Below, piece after piece: positions 8,968 through 18,706 of a stretch of 64,000 bases of DNA. The stretch's first letter is position 1, and each line of letters opens with the position of its first letter. This DNA is from UBA4416 sp035439445. GTDB lineage: Bacteria > Bacteroidota > Bacteroidia > B-17B0 > Aurantibacillaceae. The notes under the pieces were generated by a model, which saw nothing but the letters and a program-made list of their open reading frames with translations, was not told the DNA's origin and ran no database searches. The stretch lies in the NCBI GenBank assembly GCA_035439445.1, contig DAORKG010000006.1, positions 62,001 through 126,000 of the forward strand, in the 5' to 3' direction. Made by a program: the position numbers and the translations under genes.

Positions 8968-9705
8968 TTATAATATATTCTTTAATTTTTCTGGAATAGA
9001 ATCGAGTTCAATGCCATTTTTTAAAACAACTTTTGATTCGTTTCCTTTTTTGATTTTTTCTATATACGTTACATTTACAACAGTAGAACGGTGAATGCGT
9101 ACAAATCGATTATCACCTTCTAACATTTCTTCGTAATATTTTAGTCTTCTGCTTGCGTGAATTTCTTTTTTTTGATTTATAAATATTGTTGTATACGAAC
9201 CGTCGGCTTCCATAAACATTATATCGTTAAACGGAATGTAGTATTTCCCTTCAGTAGTGGAGATACACATTTTCTTGTCGTGAGTTTCGTTCAAATTATT
9301 CTTTAATACACTCAGCTGTTCTAGGCTGGTTTTTAATTGAATATCAGATTTTATTCTATCTACAGCGTCTTTTAGATGTTGGAATTGAATTGGTTTTAGT
9401 AAATAGTCAATAGCTGCTAATCTAAAAGCATGCACAGCAAACTCGTTAAAAGCAGTAGCAAAAATTAATTGAAATGTTCTTTCATCTTCATTTAAAAAAT
9501 CATACAACTCTAATCCGCTGTAACCAGGCATTTCAATATCCATAAATACTACATGAGGTTGATGTTTTTTGATGGCTTTAATAGCTTCTGGCAAATTCTC
9601 ACAAATTGCAACAATTTCCAGCTCATTAAAAAATTCTTCAATAAGAGTTTTTAATACTTCGCGAGCACCGCTTTCATCATCCGTTATGATAGTTTTAATT
9701 TTCAA
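8968..9705 (-). CDS. LytTR-type response regulator
   Basis: 245 residues. The receiver domain (1-120) has acidic pocket D9/D10, phosphoacceptor D56 in VFMDIEMPG, and KPI. A C-terminal LytTR DNA-binding domain (about 140-245) contains GKYYIPFNDIMFMEADGSYT and FVRIHRSTVVN. The likely partner is the sensor kinase at 13111-16038 on the same strand, separated from it by a divergent secreted-protein gene. The start appears to be TTG (9703-9705), since no ATG precedes the first receiver strand. The same bases form TAAATTTG, a perfect -7 promoter element (9703-9710), so either the message is nearly leaderless or initiation is elsewhere. Confidence 0.88.
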   Translation of the reverse strand: MKIKTIITDDESGAREVLKTLIEEFFNELEIVAICENLPEAIKAIKKHQPHVVFMDIEMPGYSGLELYDFLNEDERTFQLIFATAFNEFAVHAFRLAAIDYLLKPIQFQHLKDAVDRIKSDIQLKTSLEQLSVLKNNLNETHDKKMCISTTEGKYYIPFNDIMFMEADGSYTTIFINQKKEIHASRRLKYYEEMLEGDNRFVRIHRSTVVNVTYIEKIKKGNESKVVLKNGIELDSIPEKLKNIL

Positions 9706-9840
9706 ATTTAATACCGAGTATGCAAATGTTGTGTTTTATTTTGAAATATCAATTAATGATTGGTGAAATGGATTCGCGGTTTTGTGAAACGCTTTTTTTT
9801 GCCGAGTCAATTTTAAATTTCTTTGTACAAAAATTTAGGT

Positions 9841-12800
9841 ATGAAAATTAGAAAACTACTATTAGCGACATTTATTTCTGCTACTTCTCTTGTTAAAGCG
9901 CAGGTTAACCAATTTACTTGGATTAATGGAAGTACGTCTGTTAATCAGGCAGCAGATTATGGAACACAAGGTGTACCGTCAACTACTAACTCACCTGGAG
10001 GAAGAGAGGCTGCGATGACCTGGACAGACGGAAGTGGTAACTTTTGGTTATTTGGAGGCATAGATCAAACATCAGCATACAAAGGTGATTTATGGCGCTA
10101 TAATCCGAGTACTAATGAATGGACCTGGGTTCATGGATCTAATAGTTCAGGTGCAGGTGCACCGCAAATTTCAGCTACTGCTCAAGGTGTTCCGTCGATT
10201 TCTAATACACCGGGCTGTAGATACGGCTCATGTACATGGACAAGCTTAGATGGAAATACCTTATATCTGTTTGGCGGATGGGGAATGACTGGGATGGGTG
10301 CACAAGGATTGTATAATAATTTATGGTCATATGACATTGCAAATAATACTTGGACCTATTTAAAAGGCGCTTTGGGAATGACTCAAGCCGCCCTGTATAC
10401 CGGTGCCTCTGGTTCACTTACTCCCGGATCAAAACAAGGAGCTGTTGGTTGGACAGGTCCGGACGGAAAGTTATATCTTTTTGGAGGTAATGGATACGCT
10501 AGTGGAGCCACATCTGGTTTAACTAACGATTTATGGAAATATGATCCAGCAACTAATAACTGGATTTTTATTAATGGAAACACCACTATTAATCCAATAT
10601 CCGGAACTTCTCCAGGTGGTATGACAGAAGCTGTAGCTTTTTATGATGGTACCAGCAACAAAGCATATATAACTGGTGGATTAGGAAGAACATGGAATTC
10701 AACAGCAGGTAGATTAAATGATGTGTGGAGTTTCAATATGACAACTAACTCTTGGTCTTATGAATCAGGAAATTCGGGTAATGTTGATGATGGCGGTATA
10801 TATGGTGCCATTGGCGTTGAACAAGCAGGCGTTTTCCCGAGATCAAGGGATAGGGCAAAAGGAGTAGTTTTAAAGAGTGGTAGATTTGCATATTTTGGCG
10901 GATATGGTTGGAATGGTAGTTCGATGGATCAGTTTGGGGATTATTGGGAATTTAACCCTTACTCGAAAAATTGGGCCTGGATGAGAGGAAACGTTCCAAC
11001 AACAACAAATCAAAATGGAGTATATGGAACCTTAGGTGTTTCATCTGCAACCGCTATGCCTGGAGAGAGATTTGCCTCGGCTGTATGGAAAGATAATCAA
11101 GGGAATTTATGGTTATATGGTGGTACCGGATTAGGCTTAACAGGAACAACATCCGGAAGATTAAGCGATTTATGGAAATATACTCCTGAGTGTAATATAC
11201 CTGCTTCAGCACCTAGTATTACATACAATAATAATAGTGCGTGTGTTAACGGAACAGTTGTATTAACAGCAACTGCTACCGGAGCTGTAAAATGGTATCC
11301 AAGTAGCACATCGTCAGTTATTTTATCTTCAAACAATACATATAGCATCACTGGATTATCGGCAGGAACATACACATACTACGCTGAAACATCAAATGGA
11401 TGTGGAGTACAACCAACAAGAACTCCAGCGAGCTTTACCATAAATCCGGCACCATCAATTAGTGTCCCTTCTAAGAGTATTTGTGTCGGGCAATCAACAG
11501 TTGTAACAGCATCAGGAGCTCTCTCCTACACCTGGAGCACAGGAGCTAACAGCTCAACAATTTCAGTTGCTCCAACGAATAATACAACATACACTGTTAC
11601 AGGTAAAAACTCATTTAACTGCACCAATACTCAAACTGTTCTTGTAGCTGTAAATCCACTTCCAACAGTAAGTGTTAATAATGCTACAATTTGCGCCGGA
11701 GAATGTTATGTAATTAATCCAACTGGAGCAAATACTTATACTGTAGGATTTGGAACAAACACAGTATGCCCTACTTCAAACCAAAGTTATACAGTAAGAG
11801 GAATGAGTGCTGCTGGATGTTTAAGTTCTAATACAGCTACCTGCAGCATTACTGTTAACGCTAAACCATATCTTGCTGTATTTAGTGGTTCAGTATGTTC
11901 AGGTAAAAGTTATTCGTTAAATCCGTCTGGCGCTAGTTCATATACTGTTATTGGAGAATCCAGCACTGTTGTAACACCGAGCATAACCACAACATATTCA
12001 ATAATAGGATCAAGTACATTAGGTTGTTTAAGCAATGTTTATTTGGCAACTGTAACAGTGGCTGCAAATCCTACAATAGCACTATCCTCGGTAGGCGGAA
12101 ATACTTGGTGCACAACTCAAACCAATACATTTACAGCTACAGGCGCAAGTAATTATTCATGGTCATCTTCAGGAGCATTCTTTTTATCTGCAATACAAGG
12201 ATCTGTTGTTACTGCGTATGTAAATAATTTATATAATATTGCTAATGTAACTTTAACTGTAACCGGAACTCAAAATGGATGTTCAACATCATTAGTGAAC
12301 ACATACACATCTTACCCAATTCCTTCCATAAATATAACTGGTGGACCATCGAGTTACGTTTGCCCGAGTACCTCATTCTCGTTAACAGTAAATGGTTCTA
12401 ATTTTTCTAATGTTCAGTGGACTGACCCAGCAGGTGTAAATAATGCAACAACAACAACTGCATCATTTAATGCTTACAATACAACAAATAATACTATAAA
12501 TACAATTTATACTGTAACTGCAACTAGTCCATATGGTTGCTCCAATTCATCTGCAACAAAAACTATTACGGTATCTTATGAGCCTATAAATCCTAGTATT
12601 CAAAGTCCGGGCATAGTTTGTTCAGGTTCCAGTGCTGTGTTAACAGCTACAGCTGGTTTTTCTAACGGATATGCCTGGAACACAGGAGCAACAACAAACA
12701 CTATTTCGGTAAGCCCAACAGTTACAACATCCTATACTGTTGTAATTACTGCTGCTACCTCATGTACAACATCTGTAGTGTCTACATTAAGTGTAAGTCC

Positions 12801-13062
12801 ATGTACAGGGATACATGATAATTCAATAGATGAAATATTAGAAGTTTATCCAAATCCAACAGATAATATTATTCATTTTAATGTATTATCTCAGGATTTA
12901 ACTACTATCGAAATAATAGATATAAATGGTAAAATCATTTATAGAAAGGGTGATGTTGAAGCTGAGCAGGTGTTTGATATGTCAAATTTACAAAGTGGTG
13001 TCTATTTTATCAGAGCGACTATAAATCAGAAATCTTACAATAAAAAAATAATAAAACTATAA
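9841..13062 (+). CDS. Secreted kelch-repeat and Ig-like protein with T9SS sorting domain
   Basis: About 1073 residues from the ATG at 9841. The frame extends to a TTG at 9823, but MKIRKLLLATFISATSLVKAQ starting at 9841 is a clean signal peptide. Residues about 20-460 hold six or more kelch-like repeats with LYLFGG...NDLWKYDPATNNW, implying a beta-propeller. Residues 460-995 are Thr/Ser/Asn-rich Ig- or PKD-like modules, each starting near a Cys (for example SICVGQSTVVTASG) with the recurring W-S-T-G-A core. The last 80 residues carry VYPNPTDN and GVYFIRA, a type A C-terminal signal for type IX secretion and surface attachment. It is probably a large surface or adhesion protein. It lies between a response regulator and a sensor kinase that read the other way. 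Confidence 0.85.
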   Translation: MKIRKLLLATFISATSLVKAQVNQFTWINGSTSVNQAADYGTQGVPSTTNSPGGREAAMTWTDGSGNFWLFGGIDQTSAYKGDLWRYNPSTNEWTWVHGSNSSGAGAPQISATAQGVPSISNTPGCRYGSCTWTSLDGNTLYLFGGWGMTGMGAQGLYNNLWSYDIANNTWTYLKGALGMTQAALYTGASGSLTPGSKQGAVGWTGPDGKLYLFGGNGYASGATSGLTNDLWKYDPATNNWIFINGNTTINPISGTSPGGMTEAVAFYDGTSNKAYITGGLGRTWNSTAGRLNDVWSFNMTTNSWSYESGNSGNVDDGGIYGAIGVEQAGVFPRSRDRAKGVVLKSGRFAYFGGYGWNGSSMDQFGDYWEFNPYSKNWAWMRGNVPTTTNQNGVYGTLGVSSATAMPGERFASAVWKDNQGNLWLYGGTGLGLTGTTSGRLSDLWKYTPECNIPASAPSITYNNNSACVNGTVVLTATATGAVKWYPSSTSSVILSSNNTYSITGLSAGTYTYYAETSNGCGVQPTRTPASFTINPAPSISVPSKSICVGQSTVVTASGALSYTWSTGANSSTISVAPTNNTTYTVTGKNSFNCTNTQTVLVAVNPLPTVSVNNATICAGECYVINPTGANTYTVGFGTNTVCPTSNQSYTVRGMSAAGCLSSNTATCSITVNAKPYLAVFSGSVCSGKSYSLNPSGASSYTVIGESSTVVTPSITTTYSIIGSSTLGCLSNVYLATVTVAANPTIALSSVGGNTWCTTQTNTFTATGASNYSWSSSGAFFLSAIQGSVVTAYVNNLYNIANVTLTVTGTQNGCSTSLVNTYTSYPIPSINITGGPSSYVCPSTSFSLTVNGSNFSNVQWTDPAGVNNATTTTASFNAYNTTNNTINTIYTVTATSPYGCSNSSATKTITVSYEPINPSIQSPGIVCSGSSAVLTATAGFSNGYAWNTGATTNTISVSPTVTTSYTVVITAATSCTTSVVSTLSVSPCTGIHDNSIDEILEVYPNPTDNIIHFNVLSQDLTTIEIIDINGKIIYRKGDVEAEQVFDMSNLQSGVYFIRATINQKSYNKKIIKL

Positions 13063-13080
13063 TCTTATTATTAATGAATC

Positions 13081-13112
13081 ATAAAAATGGCTGCCAAATG
13101 GCAGCCTTTTTT
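13081..13112. terminator. Bidirectional intrinsic terminator
   Basis: GGCTGCC (13089-13095), loop AAAT, GGCAGCC (13100-13106), followed by six T on the plus strand and preceded by an A-run that serves the minus strand. It separates the convergent secreted-protein and sensor-kinase genes. Confidence 0.9.
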
Positions 13113-16038
13113 ATGATAAAGGAATATGAATAGTAACTTTAGTTCCTATTGGATGAAGATTTGAGTCGTACAAATCATCGTAGTTAACAGCAATAAGATG
13201 TTTATTTTGAGCATTTAATAACTCTAAACGTTTTTTATTAGCATCTGAAGAAAATGACTGATGAAGAACAGGATTACGATGTTTAATCTTTTCTGCAGCC
13301 TCTCGTCCAATTCCGTTATCAATTATTGTTACTTTTAAATTATTATCAAACGGATGAAAGTTTATTTCTAAACATTTATTTTCTTTTTTATGTAACAATC
13401 CGTGTTTAATAGCATTTTCAACATATGGCTGAATAATCATGGATGGTATTTTTTTAGATAACAAGTCTATAATTTCGTTGTTTTGAATTGAAAATTTTAG
13501 TTCGTTATTTAAACGCATATTTTCCAACTCAAGATAAAGTTCAAGCGCTTCAATTTCTTCTCTTAATGAAACAGATTCTTTATTTGACATTTGCAATATT
13601 TTTCTGATTAAATCACTAAACTTACCGAGGTAGAAATTGGCTTGCATTTTGTCATTTTTTAGCACATAGCTTTGTATGGTATTAAGAGCATTAAAAATAA
13701 AATGAGGATTCATTTGTGCTTTAATAGATGTTAGCATACTTTGTTTTAGTTCGGTTAGAAGTTTTTCCTTTTCAATAAGTTCTTTGTTTTTTTGATTTAT
13801 TGTTTTAATACGTTTTTTTATAAACAAACTTACGATTGATATAACCATTATAATGCTAAAGGCTTTAAAATACCATGTTTGATAAAACGCATAACTTACA
13901 TAAATAATAAACTGTTTGGAGTAAACTATTTTATTTTGTTGTTTGTCAAAAAGTTCAACCAATAAAATGTTATTGCCTGGATTTAATTGATTTAAAACAA
14001 TCTGATAATTTTGTTTACTTAAATCTATAAAGTCAGAATTTTCACGTTTATACCTTAAAACATATGATTCAGGCGAATTGTATGCCAGTATATCAAATTG
14101 AAAACTTATAATGCGTGAATTAGGTTCTGTTTTTATCAAATTATTTGCAAATGACATTGTATCCCCATCACATACAACCGAACTTAAAATGACGGGTGGA
14201 TTTATTCGGGATCTAACAATATCAGTCAAAGGGAAAGTCATCAACCCTTTGGATGTTGCAACAAACATCTTGTTATTAAAATCACAGAGGTCATTTATTT
14301 TATTAGTTATTAATCCTTCTTCCCTGCCATAATGAGCATGTTGTTTTGTGTGTAAATTATATTTGATTATTCCCTCATCTGTTGCAAGCCAAATTTCATT
14401 ATTTACTAATTTTATTTTTTGAATATATAAGTTGTGGATTTTAGTATTTAAATCATTTAATTTTTCCCATTTTAAGTTTTTAAACATAAGTACACCTAAA
14501 CCAGATGTTGCTACGAACACACAGCTATCGTTATGAGTGAAGTCGTTGCTGTATATTGGTTTGTTATCAATATTTTGTAGTTTTTTTTGCTTACTGGTAA
14601 TCAAATAAGTCCCATTTTTTGAGGCTGTTAAAATAAATTTGTCATTTGCGAAAAATTTATTTGTCCTCTCAGAGAGTAAGGATTTATTTGTTCTTATAAT
14701 TTTATTGTCGCGCGTAATCTGTAAATTGATTATTAATGATTCTGCCCATTTTGGAATATTTTCATCTGGATCTTTCCAATTATTAAATGAATAATAATAC
14801 AGCCCACTAGGATCGGCTACCAAAGCTGTGTTTTCATTAATTAGATTTAACTGTTTAAAAGGCGGATTAATTCCTAAATTTATCACTGAGCCAGTAGCTG
14901 TTAATTTACAGAAGTTGATGTTTCCAAAGAATAAATCTTTTTCAGCCGATTTTAGGAAGCTAATTTCCTTACTATTTTTTTCATTAGTAATTGCAGTTAA
15001 AGAATCTTTAATTAATTCATACAAATTGCCATCTGTTCCACCTGCAATTAATTTGCCCTGGTGTTTAACTAATTTGGTGAAACCTTGTTGATTATGGCCA
15101 TTATATATAATTGAATTCAAATTTGGGACTAAAAACACGCCTTTGGTAAGAGTGCTGAACCAATAATTGTTTTCGTAATCCTTCAAAATATCACTAACGG
15201 GTATGTTTTTGAATAATATTTTTTTTAATTGGTAATTTCTGTCAAAACAGTATGCACCGCTTCTAGTTAAAATCCAAATATTATTATTGATGTTCTTACA
15301 AGTAATAATGTCTGGCAAAAAATCAAATTGTGCCTGTTTAATAAATTCATTACCGTTAAATTTGTAAAGTGTTTTTTCTTGCCTACTAAGTAAGTATAGC
15401 GCATTGTCTAAAATATAGTAAGATGACCATGCTTTTAAGAAATCATTATGATGCTTGCCTTGAATTTGATATGAAGTGATTTTTAAATTGTTATTAATGG
15501 ATATTATGTTGTTTGAGCTGGATATAAATAGTTTACCCATAAAAAAATGAGCTGATCTGGAATTTGGAACTTTTATACTTTTTAGCAATTTAAAATCTGA
15601 CATCTTTTTGGGAATAGAATAACAGTTGACCCCTTCGTCATAGATAACCCATAATTTATTATCCGAAATTTCGAATATTGGAAATGTTGTGGAAAATGCT
15701 TTGTCCCATAATTGAAATAGTTGTAGCTTGTTGTTTTCAACAAAATAAATATTACCTGAAAAGTCATGGCACCAAACTCTTTCAAATTTGTCACATCTTA
15801 AATTTGTAAGTGCTCTATTTATTTGATTTTCTGAACGAAATGTTTTAAAACTACTTCCATTATATTTAAAGATTCCACTATTACCAGCAATCCAAATATA
15901 TTTTTGATTATCTTCAAGTAAAGAATATTGTTCAAAGTCTAATAAACCATTTGTATCATCAAAGTATTGAAAATTGGGTTGCTGACCAAAAATATATATT
16001 GATCTGATGATCAGAATAATGATTAAATAAACACGCAT
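13111..16038 (-). CDS. Hybrid-propeller sensor histidine kinase (LytS/YehU type)
   Basis: 975 residues. A signal peptide (about 1-18) leads into a periplasmic two-component-regulator propeller (about 20-610) with repeats such as IWIAGNSGIFKYNG and IWLATDEGIIKYNL. A Y_Y_Y-like beta domain (about 620-710), a single transmembrane helix (about 716-740) and a coiled stretch follow. The cytoplasmic His_kinase domain contains AQMNPHFIFNAL with the phosphoacceptor His near 777, and an HATPase domain with PYVENAIKHGL and IIDNGIGREAA. It should sense an extracytoplasmic ligand and phosphorylate a LytTR regulator; the nearest is 8968-9705. There is no fused receiver, so it is not a hybrid of the SusR type. 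Confidence 0.88.
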   Translation of the reverse strand: MRVYLIIILIIRSIYIFGQQPNFQYFDDTNGLLDFEQYSLLEDNQKYIWIAGNSGIFKYNGSSFKTFRSENQINRALTNLRCDKFERVWCHDFSGNIYFVENNKLQLFQLWDKAFSTTFPIFEISDNKLWVIYDEGVNCYSIPKKMSDFKLLKSIKVPNSRSAHFFMGKLFISSSNNIISINNNLKITSYQIQGKHHNDFLKAWSSYYILDNALYLLSRQEKTLYKFNGNEFIKQAQFDFLPDIITCKNINNNIWILTRSGAYCFDRNYQLKKILFKNIPVSDILKDYENNYWFSTLTKGVFLVPNLNSIIYNGHNQQGFTKLVKHQGKLIAGGTDGNLYELIKDSLTAITNEKNSKEISFLKSAEKDLFFGNINFCKLTATGSVINLGINPPFKQLNLINENTALVADPSGLYYYSFNNWKDPDENIPKWAESLIINLQITRDNKIIRTNKSLLSERTNKFFANDKFILTASKNGTYLITSKQKKLQNIDNKPIYSNDFTHNDSCVFVATSGLGVLMFKNLKWEKLNDLNTKIHNLYIQKIKLVNNEIWLATDEGIIKYNLHTKQHAHYGREEGLITNKINDLCDFNNKMFVATSKGLMTFPLTDIVRSRINPPVILSSVVCDGDTMSFANNLIKTEPNSRIISFQFDILAYNSPESYVLRYKRENSDFIDLSKQNYQIVLNQLNPGNNILLVELFDKQQNKIVYSKQFIIYVSYAFYQTWYFKAFSIIMVISIVSLFIKKRIKTINQKNKELIEKEKLLTELKQSMLTSIKAQMNPHFIFNALNTIQSYVLKNDKMQANFYLGKFSDLIRKILQMSNKESVSLREEIEALELYLELENMRLNNELKFSIQNNEIIDLLSKKIPSMIIQPYVENAIKHGLLHKKENKCLEINFHPFDNNLKVTIIDNGIGREAAEKIKHRNPVLHQSFSSDANKKRLELLNAQNKHLIAVNYDDLYDSNLHPIGTKVTIHIPLS

Positions 16039-16097
16039 CAGTCTAAAATTAATAACTATTTTTATTATTTATAATATGTTTTATCATTAAATTAAAT

Positions 16098-16805
16098 ATG
16101 TATTGGATTAAGTCTCCATATATCAATACCATTCATGGTTTTTCCACTAAAAATGGAGGTATTTCGCCCGCGCCTTTTCATAGTTTAAACCTAGGAGGTA
16201 CAGATGATTTACCTGGGAATATAGCTGAAAACAGAAGGAGAGCCTTGTGTGATTTGAACATTGACATGACTCAAGTGTCGTATTTAAATCAAATACATAG
16301 TAATATTGTTTGCCAAGCTCAAGTTGGAAAACAAACAGGCGATGCTTTGGTAACCAATGAGAAAAATTTAGCGATTGCCGTAGGTGCTGCAGATTGTTAC
16401 CCTGTTTTGTTTTATGATGAGAAAAATCAGGTAATTGGTGCCGCACATTGTGGTTGGAAAGGTACTTTAGCTAAAATTGTAAAAAACACTATTAATGAGA
16501 TGGTGAAATTAGGAGCTGAAACTGAGCATATAAAAGTAGCTATCGGACAAGGAATTTGTAAAGCCAATTATCAAGTAAGTGAAGAAGTGATTCAGCAATT
16601 TAGTGATGCCGGATTTAGCACTGATTGTTGGGAGGGCAGACAATTAGATTTATTACATGCTAATAGATTTGTTGCCTTAGAAAGTGGAATTAAAACTGAG
16701 AATATCTGGAGCATGAATCGATGTACTACCGAAGATGATTTCTTTTCTTACAGAAGAGATAACGGAAAAACAGGTAGAATGTGGGCATTGATTATGTTGA
16801 AATAA
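16098..16805 (+). CDS. pgeF: YfiH/PgeF family multicopper-oxidase-like (laccase-domain) protein
   Basis: 235 residues, a normal length. The family's zinc/copper triad is intact: H67 in LNQIHSN, C100 in GAADCYPV, and H117 in GAAHCGWKG. Other signatures are GFSTKNGGIS near the N-terminus, IGQGICKANYQV, and the C-terminal RDNGKTGRMWALI. Members act as purine nucleoside phosphorylase/adenosine deaminase or as peptidoglycan-editing factors; which applies here is not visible in the sequence. The next gene starts 13 bases downstream. Confidence 0.88.
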   Translation: MYWIKSPYINTIHGFSTKNGGISPAPFHSLNLGGTDDLPGNIAENRRRALCDLNIDMTQVSYLNQIHSNIVCQAQVGKQTGDALVTNEKNLAIAVGAADCYPVLFYDEKNQVIGAAHCGWKGTLAKIVKNTINEMVKLGAETEHIKVAIGQGICKANYQVSEEVIQQFSDAGFSTDCWEGRQLDLLHANRFVALESGIKTENIWSMNRCTTEDDFFSYRRDNGKTGRMWALIMLK

Positions 16806-16809
16806 TGCG

Positions 16810-16817
16810 TAATTTTG
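16810..16817 (+). promoter_or_regulatory. -7 promoter element TAATTTTG directly before a start codon
   Basis: A perfect match to TAnnTTTG ends one base before the ATG at 16819. If used, transcription would begin at or beside the start codon and the message would be leaderless. I see no convincing -33 element. Confidence 0.35.
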
Positions 16818-16818
16818 T

Positions 16819-17082
16819 ATGGTGAAAAAATATTATTTCATAATAATTGTTTTAGTTGCTTTGGTTTTATTGCCAAACTTAACAGAAGCGCAATGTGCCA
16901 TGTGTAAAGCAACGGTAGAAAGTAGTCAAGGACAAAAAAATTCAGTAGCAGGTGGAATTAATCAAGGTATTATATACTTGATGTTAGTACCTTACGTATT
17001 AATGGCTTTCATTTTCAGAAAACAAATTGCTACTGTTTGGAAATTAATTAGAGGCAAGCGTGTTGCCGATGAAGATTTATAG
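16819..17082 (+). CDS. Small membrane protein with CAMC motif
   Basis: 87 residues: a signal peptide or first membrane helix (about 5-24), then CAMC close to the mature N-terminus (Cys26 and Cys29), and a second helix (about 50-66) ending in a basic cytoplasmic tail. The CxxC pair right after the cleavage/membrane boundary could bind metal or be redox active, but I know of no assigned function. It lies 13 bases after the YfiH-like gene and is conserved-looking in composition, so I treat it as real. Confidence 0.75.
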   Translation: MVKKYYFIIIVLVALVLLPNLTEAQCAMCKATVESSQGQKNSVAGGINQGIIYLMLVPYVLMAFIFRKQIATVWKLIRGKRVADEDL

Positions 17083-17084
17083 TT

Positions 17085-18686
17085 TTAATTTTCTTTTAAA
17101 ACTGTATACTCAAATTTCTCTAAATCATAAGTTAATGTGTCTACAAGATTGGAAATAAATGCTTTTCCGTATTTACCATAGTTCATACTAAAATTATCAT
17201 AACGTTCTTGGGGTGTGTTTTTTGGAAACAATTTTTCTTTGATACTCCAAATTTGATTCACATCCGTTTCTGATTTTTGCTTTAAGGCTCTGTTTATTTT
17301 TTGCTCGATGGTTGTGATGCCATTTATTGCCTTTTGTTTTTCAGCTTCCGTAGAGCCTACTAACGTTTTGTCAATAGTGCTTACAGTTGTTGTTATCGAA
17401 GCAAAAATATCAGCTAATTGTTTTTTAGCCTCTTCCAGATTGATGTCGTTGTGTTGAGTTTTGATAAATTGTTTCACTAATTCTTCACCATCTTTAAAGG
17501 TATCATCAATCGATAAGTTTAATTTTTGTAATTTATTTTGTGTGCCTTTATCCAATAGCATTACAAAATTGCGAGGCATTAAAATAGGTAAATGAATATT
17601 GAATGCATCAAACATGGTTTTATATTCCAGCCAGTAAGCTAACTCCCCAGGACCGCCAACATATGCTATGTTTGGTAATATTTTTTGTTGGTATAATGGT
17701 CGTAAAACAACATTTGGACTTAATTTCTCGGGAGATGATTGAACGATATTTTCTAACTCTTCTTTTGAAAAACTGATTTCAGTATTTAATACTGCAAAGC
17801 GCTCACCTTGTTTTTCAATACGTTCTCTTAAACCTTTCTCTTTATAAAAAATATTGATTTCTCTAGGCGTAACCTGTGCTGAATAATTTTTCTGCAATTC
17901 ATTAATTGTTTCAGAAACTAATTTGTAAGGAGTATTTTCGAAAATATCTTTTTTGAATTCATCTTTAAATAAGTGTTTTAATTCTGTATCATTTCCATCT
18001 AAAATTACAATTCCGTATTCACCAAAAAGTTCGTTTACCAGGTAACGGGTCGCATTTGCTAAATTATCGTGTTTTAAGTATGCCTTTTCAAATACAGATA
18101 TTAACTCGTTTGCTTTTTCGTTATCACCTAAAATAGCTTTGAGTTCGGTAATCACTTCCTGTAATCCTTCTGTACTAAATTCTCCAACACTTCCATTTTG
18201 TTCACTGCTCCAAATAACTTTTTTACCAAACACATTGGCATGATTGATTTCTTCAAAATCATGGTCTTCACTGGCCATCCAGTAAACAGGTACAAAGTTT
18301 TTATCTGTAAAATTTGCTTGTAATACTTTACATAGATTAATCGTACTGGCAATTTTATATATGAAATACAATGGCCCTGTAAATAAACATAACTGATGTC
18401 CTGTGGTTACTGTATATGTATTATTGTTTTCTAATAACTGAATATGAGTTAATGATGCAGATGATGTATTGGCTACTAATTTAGCTTGTGATTGAAGTGC
18501 TTTTACTAAAACAGTTCTATTTAAATAATCAAACGAGTTTTTTGATAAGTATTCAGAAAAATCTTGTTTACTAAAATGAAAATTATAAAACGGTTTTACT
18601 TGGTTGGATTGAGAAATATAATCTTCAAATAAAGAAGAAAATAAACCGGTATTTTTAAGTGCAATGTTTTGTTTGCTAAATAACAT
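17085..18686 (-). CDS. bshC: Bacillithiol biosynthesis cysteine-adding enzyme BshC
   Basis: 533 residues, the expected length. It adds cysteine to GlcN-malate in the last step of bacillithiol synthesis. Recognisable segments are TVTTGHQLCLFTGPLYFIYK (nucleotide-binding-like core), FVPVYWMASEDHDFEEINH, YVGGPGELAYWLEYK and LPILMPRNFVMLLDKG, followed by a C-terminal coiled coil of about 100 residues that is typical of the family. It lies 20 bases downstream of fhs with no visible terminator, so the two may share a transcript. bshA and bshB are not in the window. Confidence 0.93.
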   Translation of the reverse strand: MLFSKQNIALKNTGLFSSLFEDYISQSNQVKPFYNFHFSKQDFSEYLSKNSFDYLNRTVLVKALQSQAKLVANTSSASLTHIQLLENNNTYTVTTGHQLCLFTGPLYFIYKIASTINLCKVLQANFTDKNFVPVYWMASEDHDFEEINHANVFGKKVIWSSEQNGSVGEFSTEGLQEVITELKAILGDNEKANELISVFEKAYLKHDNLANATRYLVNELFGEYGIVILDGNDTELKHLFKDEFKKDIFENTPYKLVSETINELQKNYSAQVTPREINIFYKEKGLRERIEKQGERFAVLNTEISFSKEELENIVQSSPEKLSPNVVLRPLYQQKILPNIAYVGGPGELAYWLEYKTMFDAFNIHLPILMPRNFVMLLDKGTQNKLQKLNLSIDDTFKDGEELVKQFIKTQHNDINLEEAKKQLADIFASITTTVSTIDKTLVGSTEAEKQKAINGITTIEQKINRALKQKSETDVNQIWSIKEKLFPKNTPQERYDNFSMNYGKYGKAFISNLVDTLTYDLEKFEYTVLKEN

Positions 18687-18706
18687 AGGTTAAAGATATC
18701 ATTTTG

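Noticed and set aside
9823..9840. Upstream TTG start for the kelch protein
   Set aside because: The six extra residues precede a clean signal peptide that starts at the ATG at 9841.
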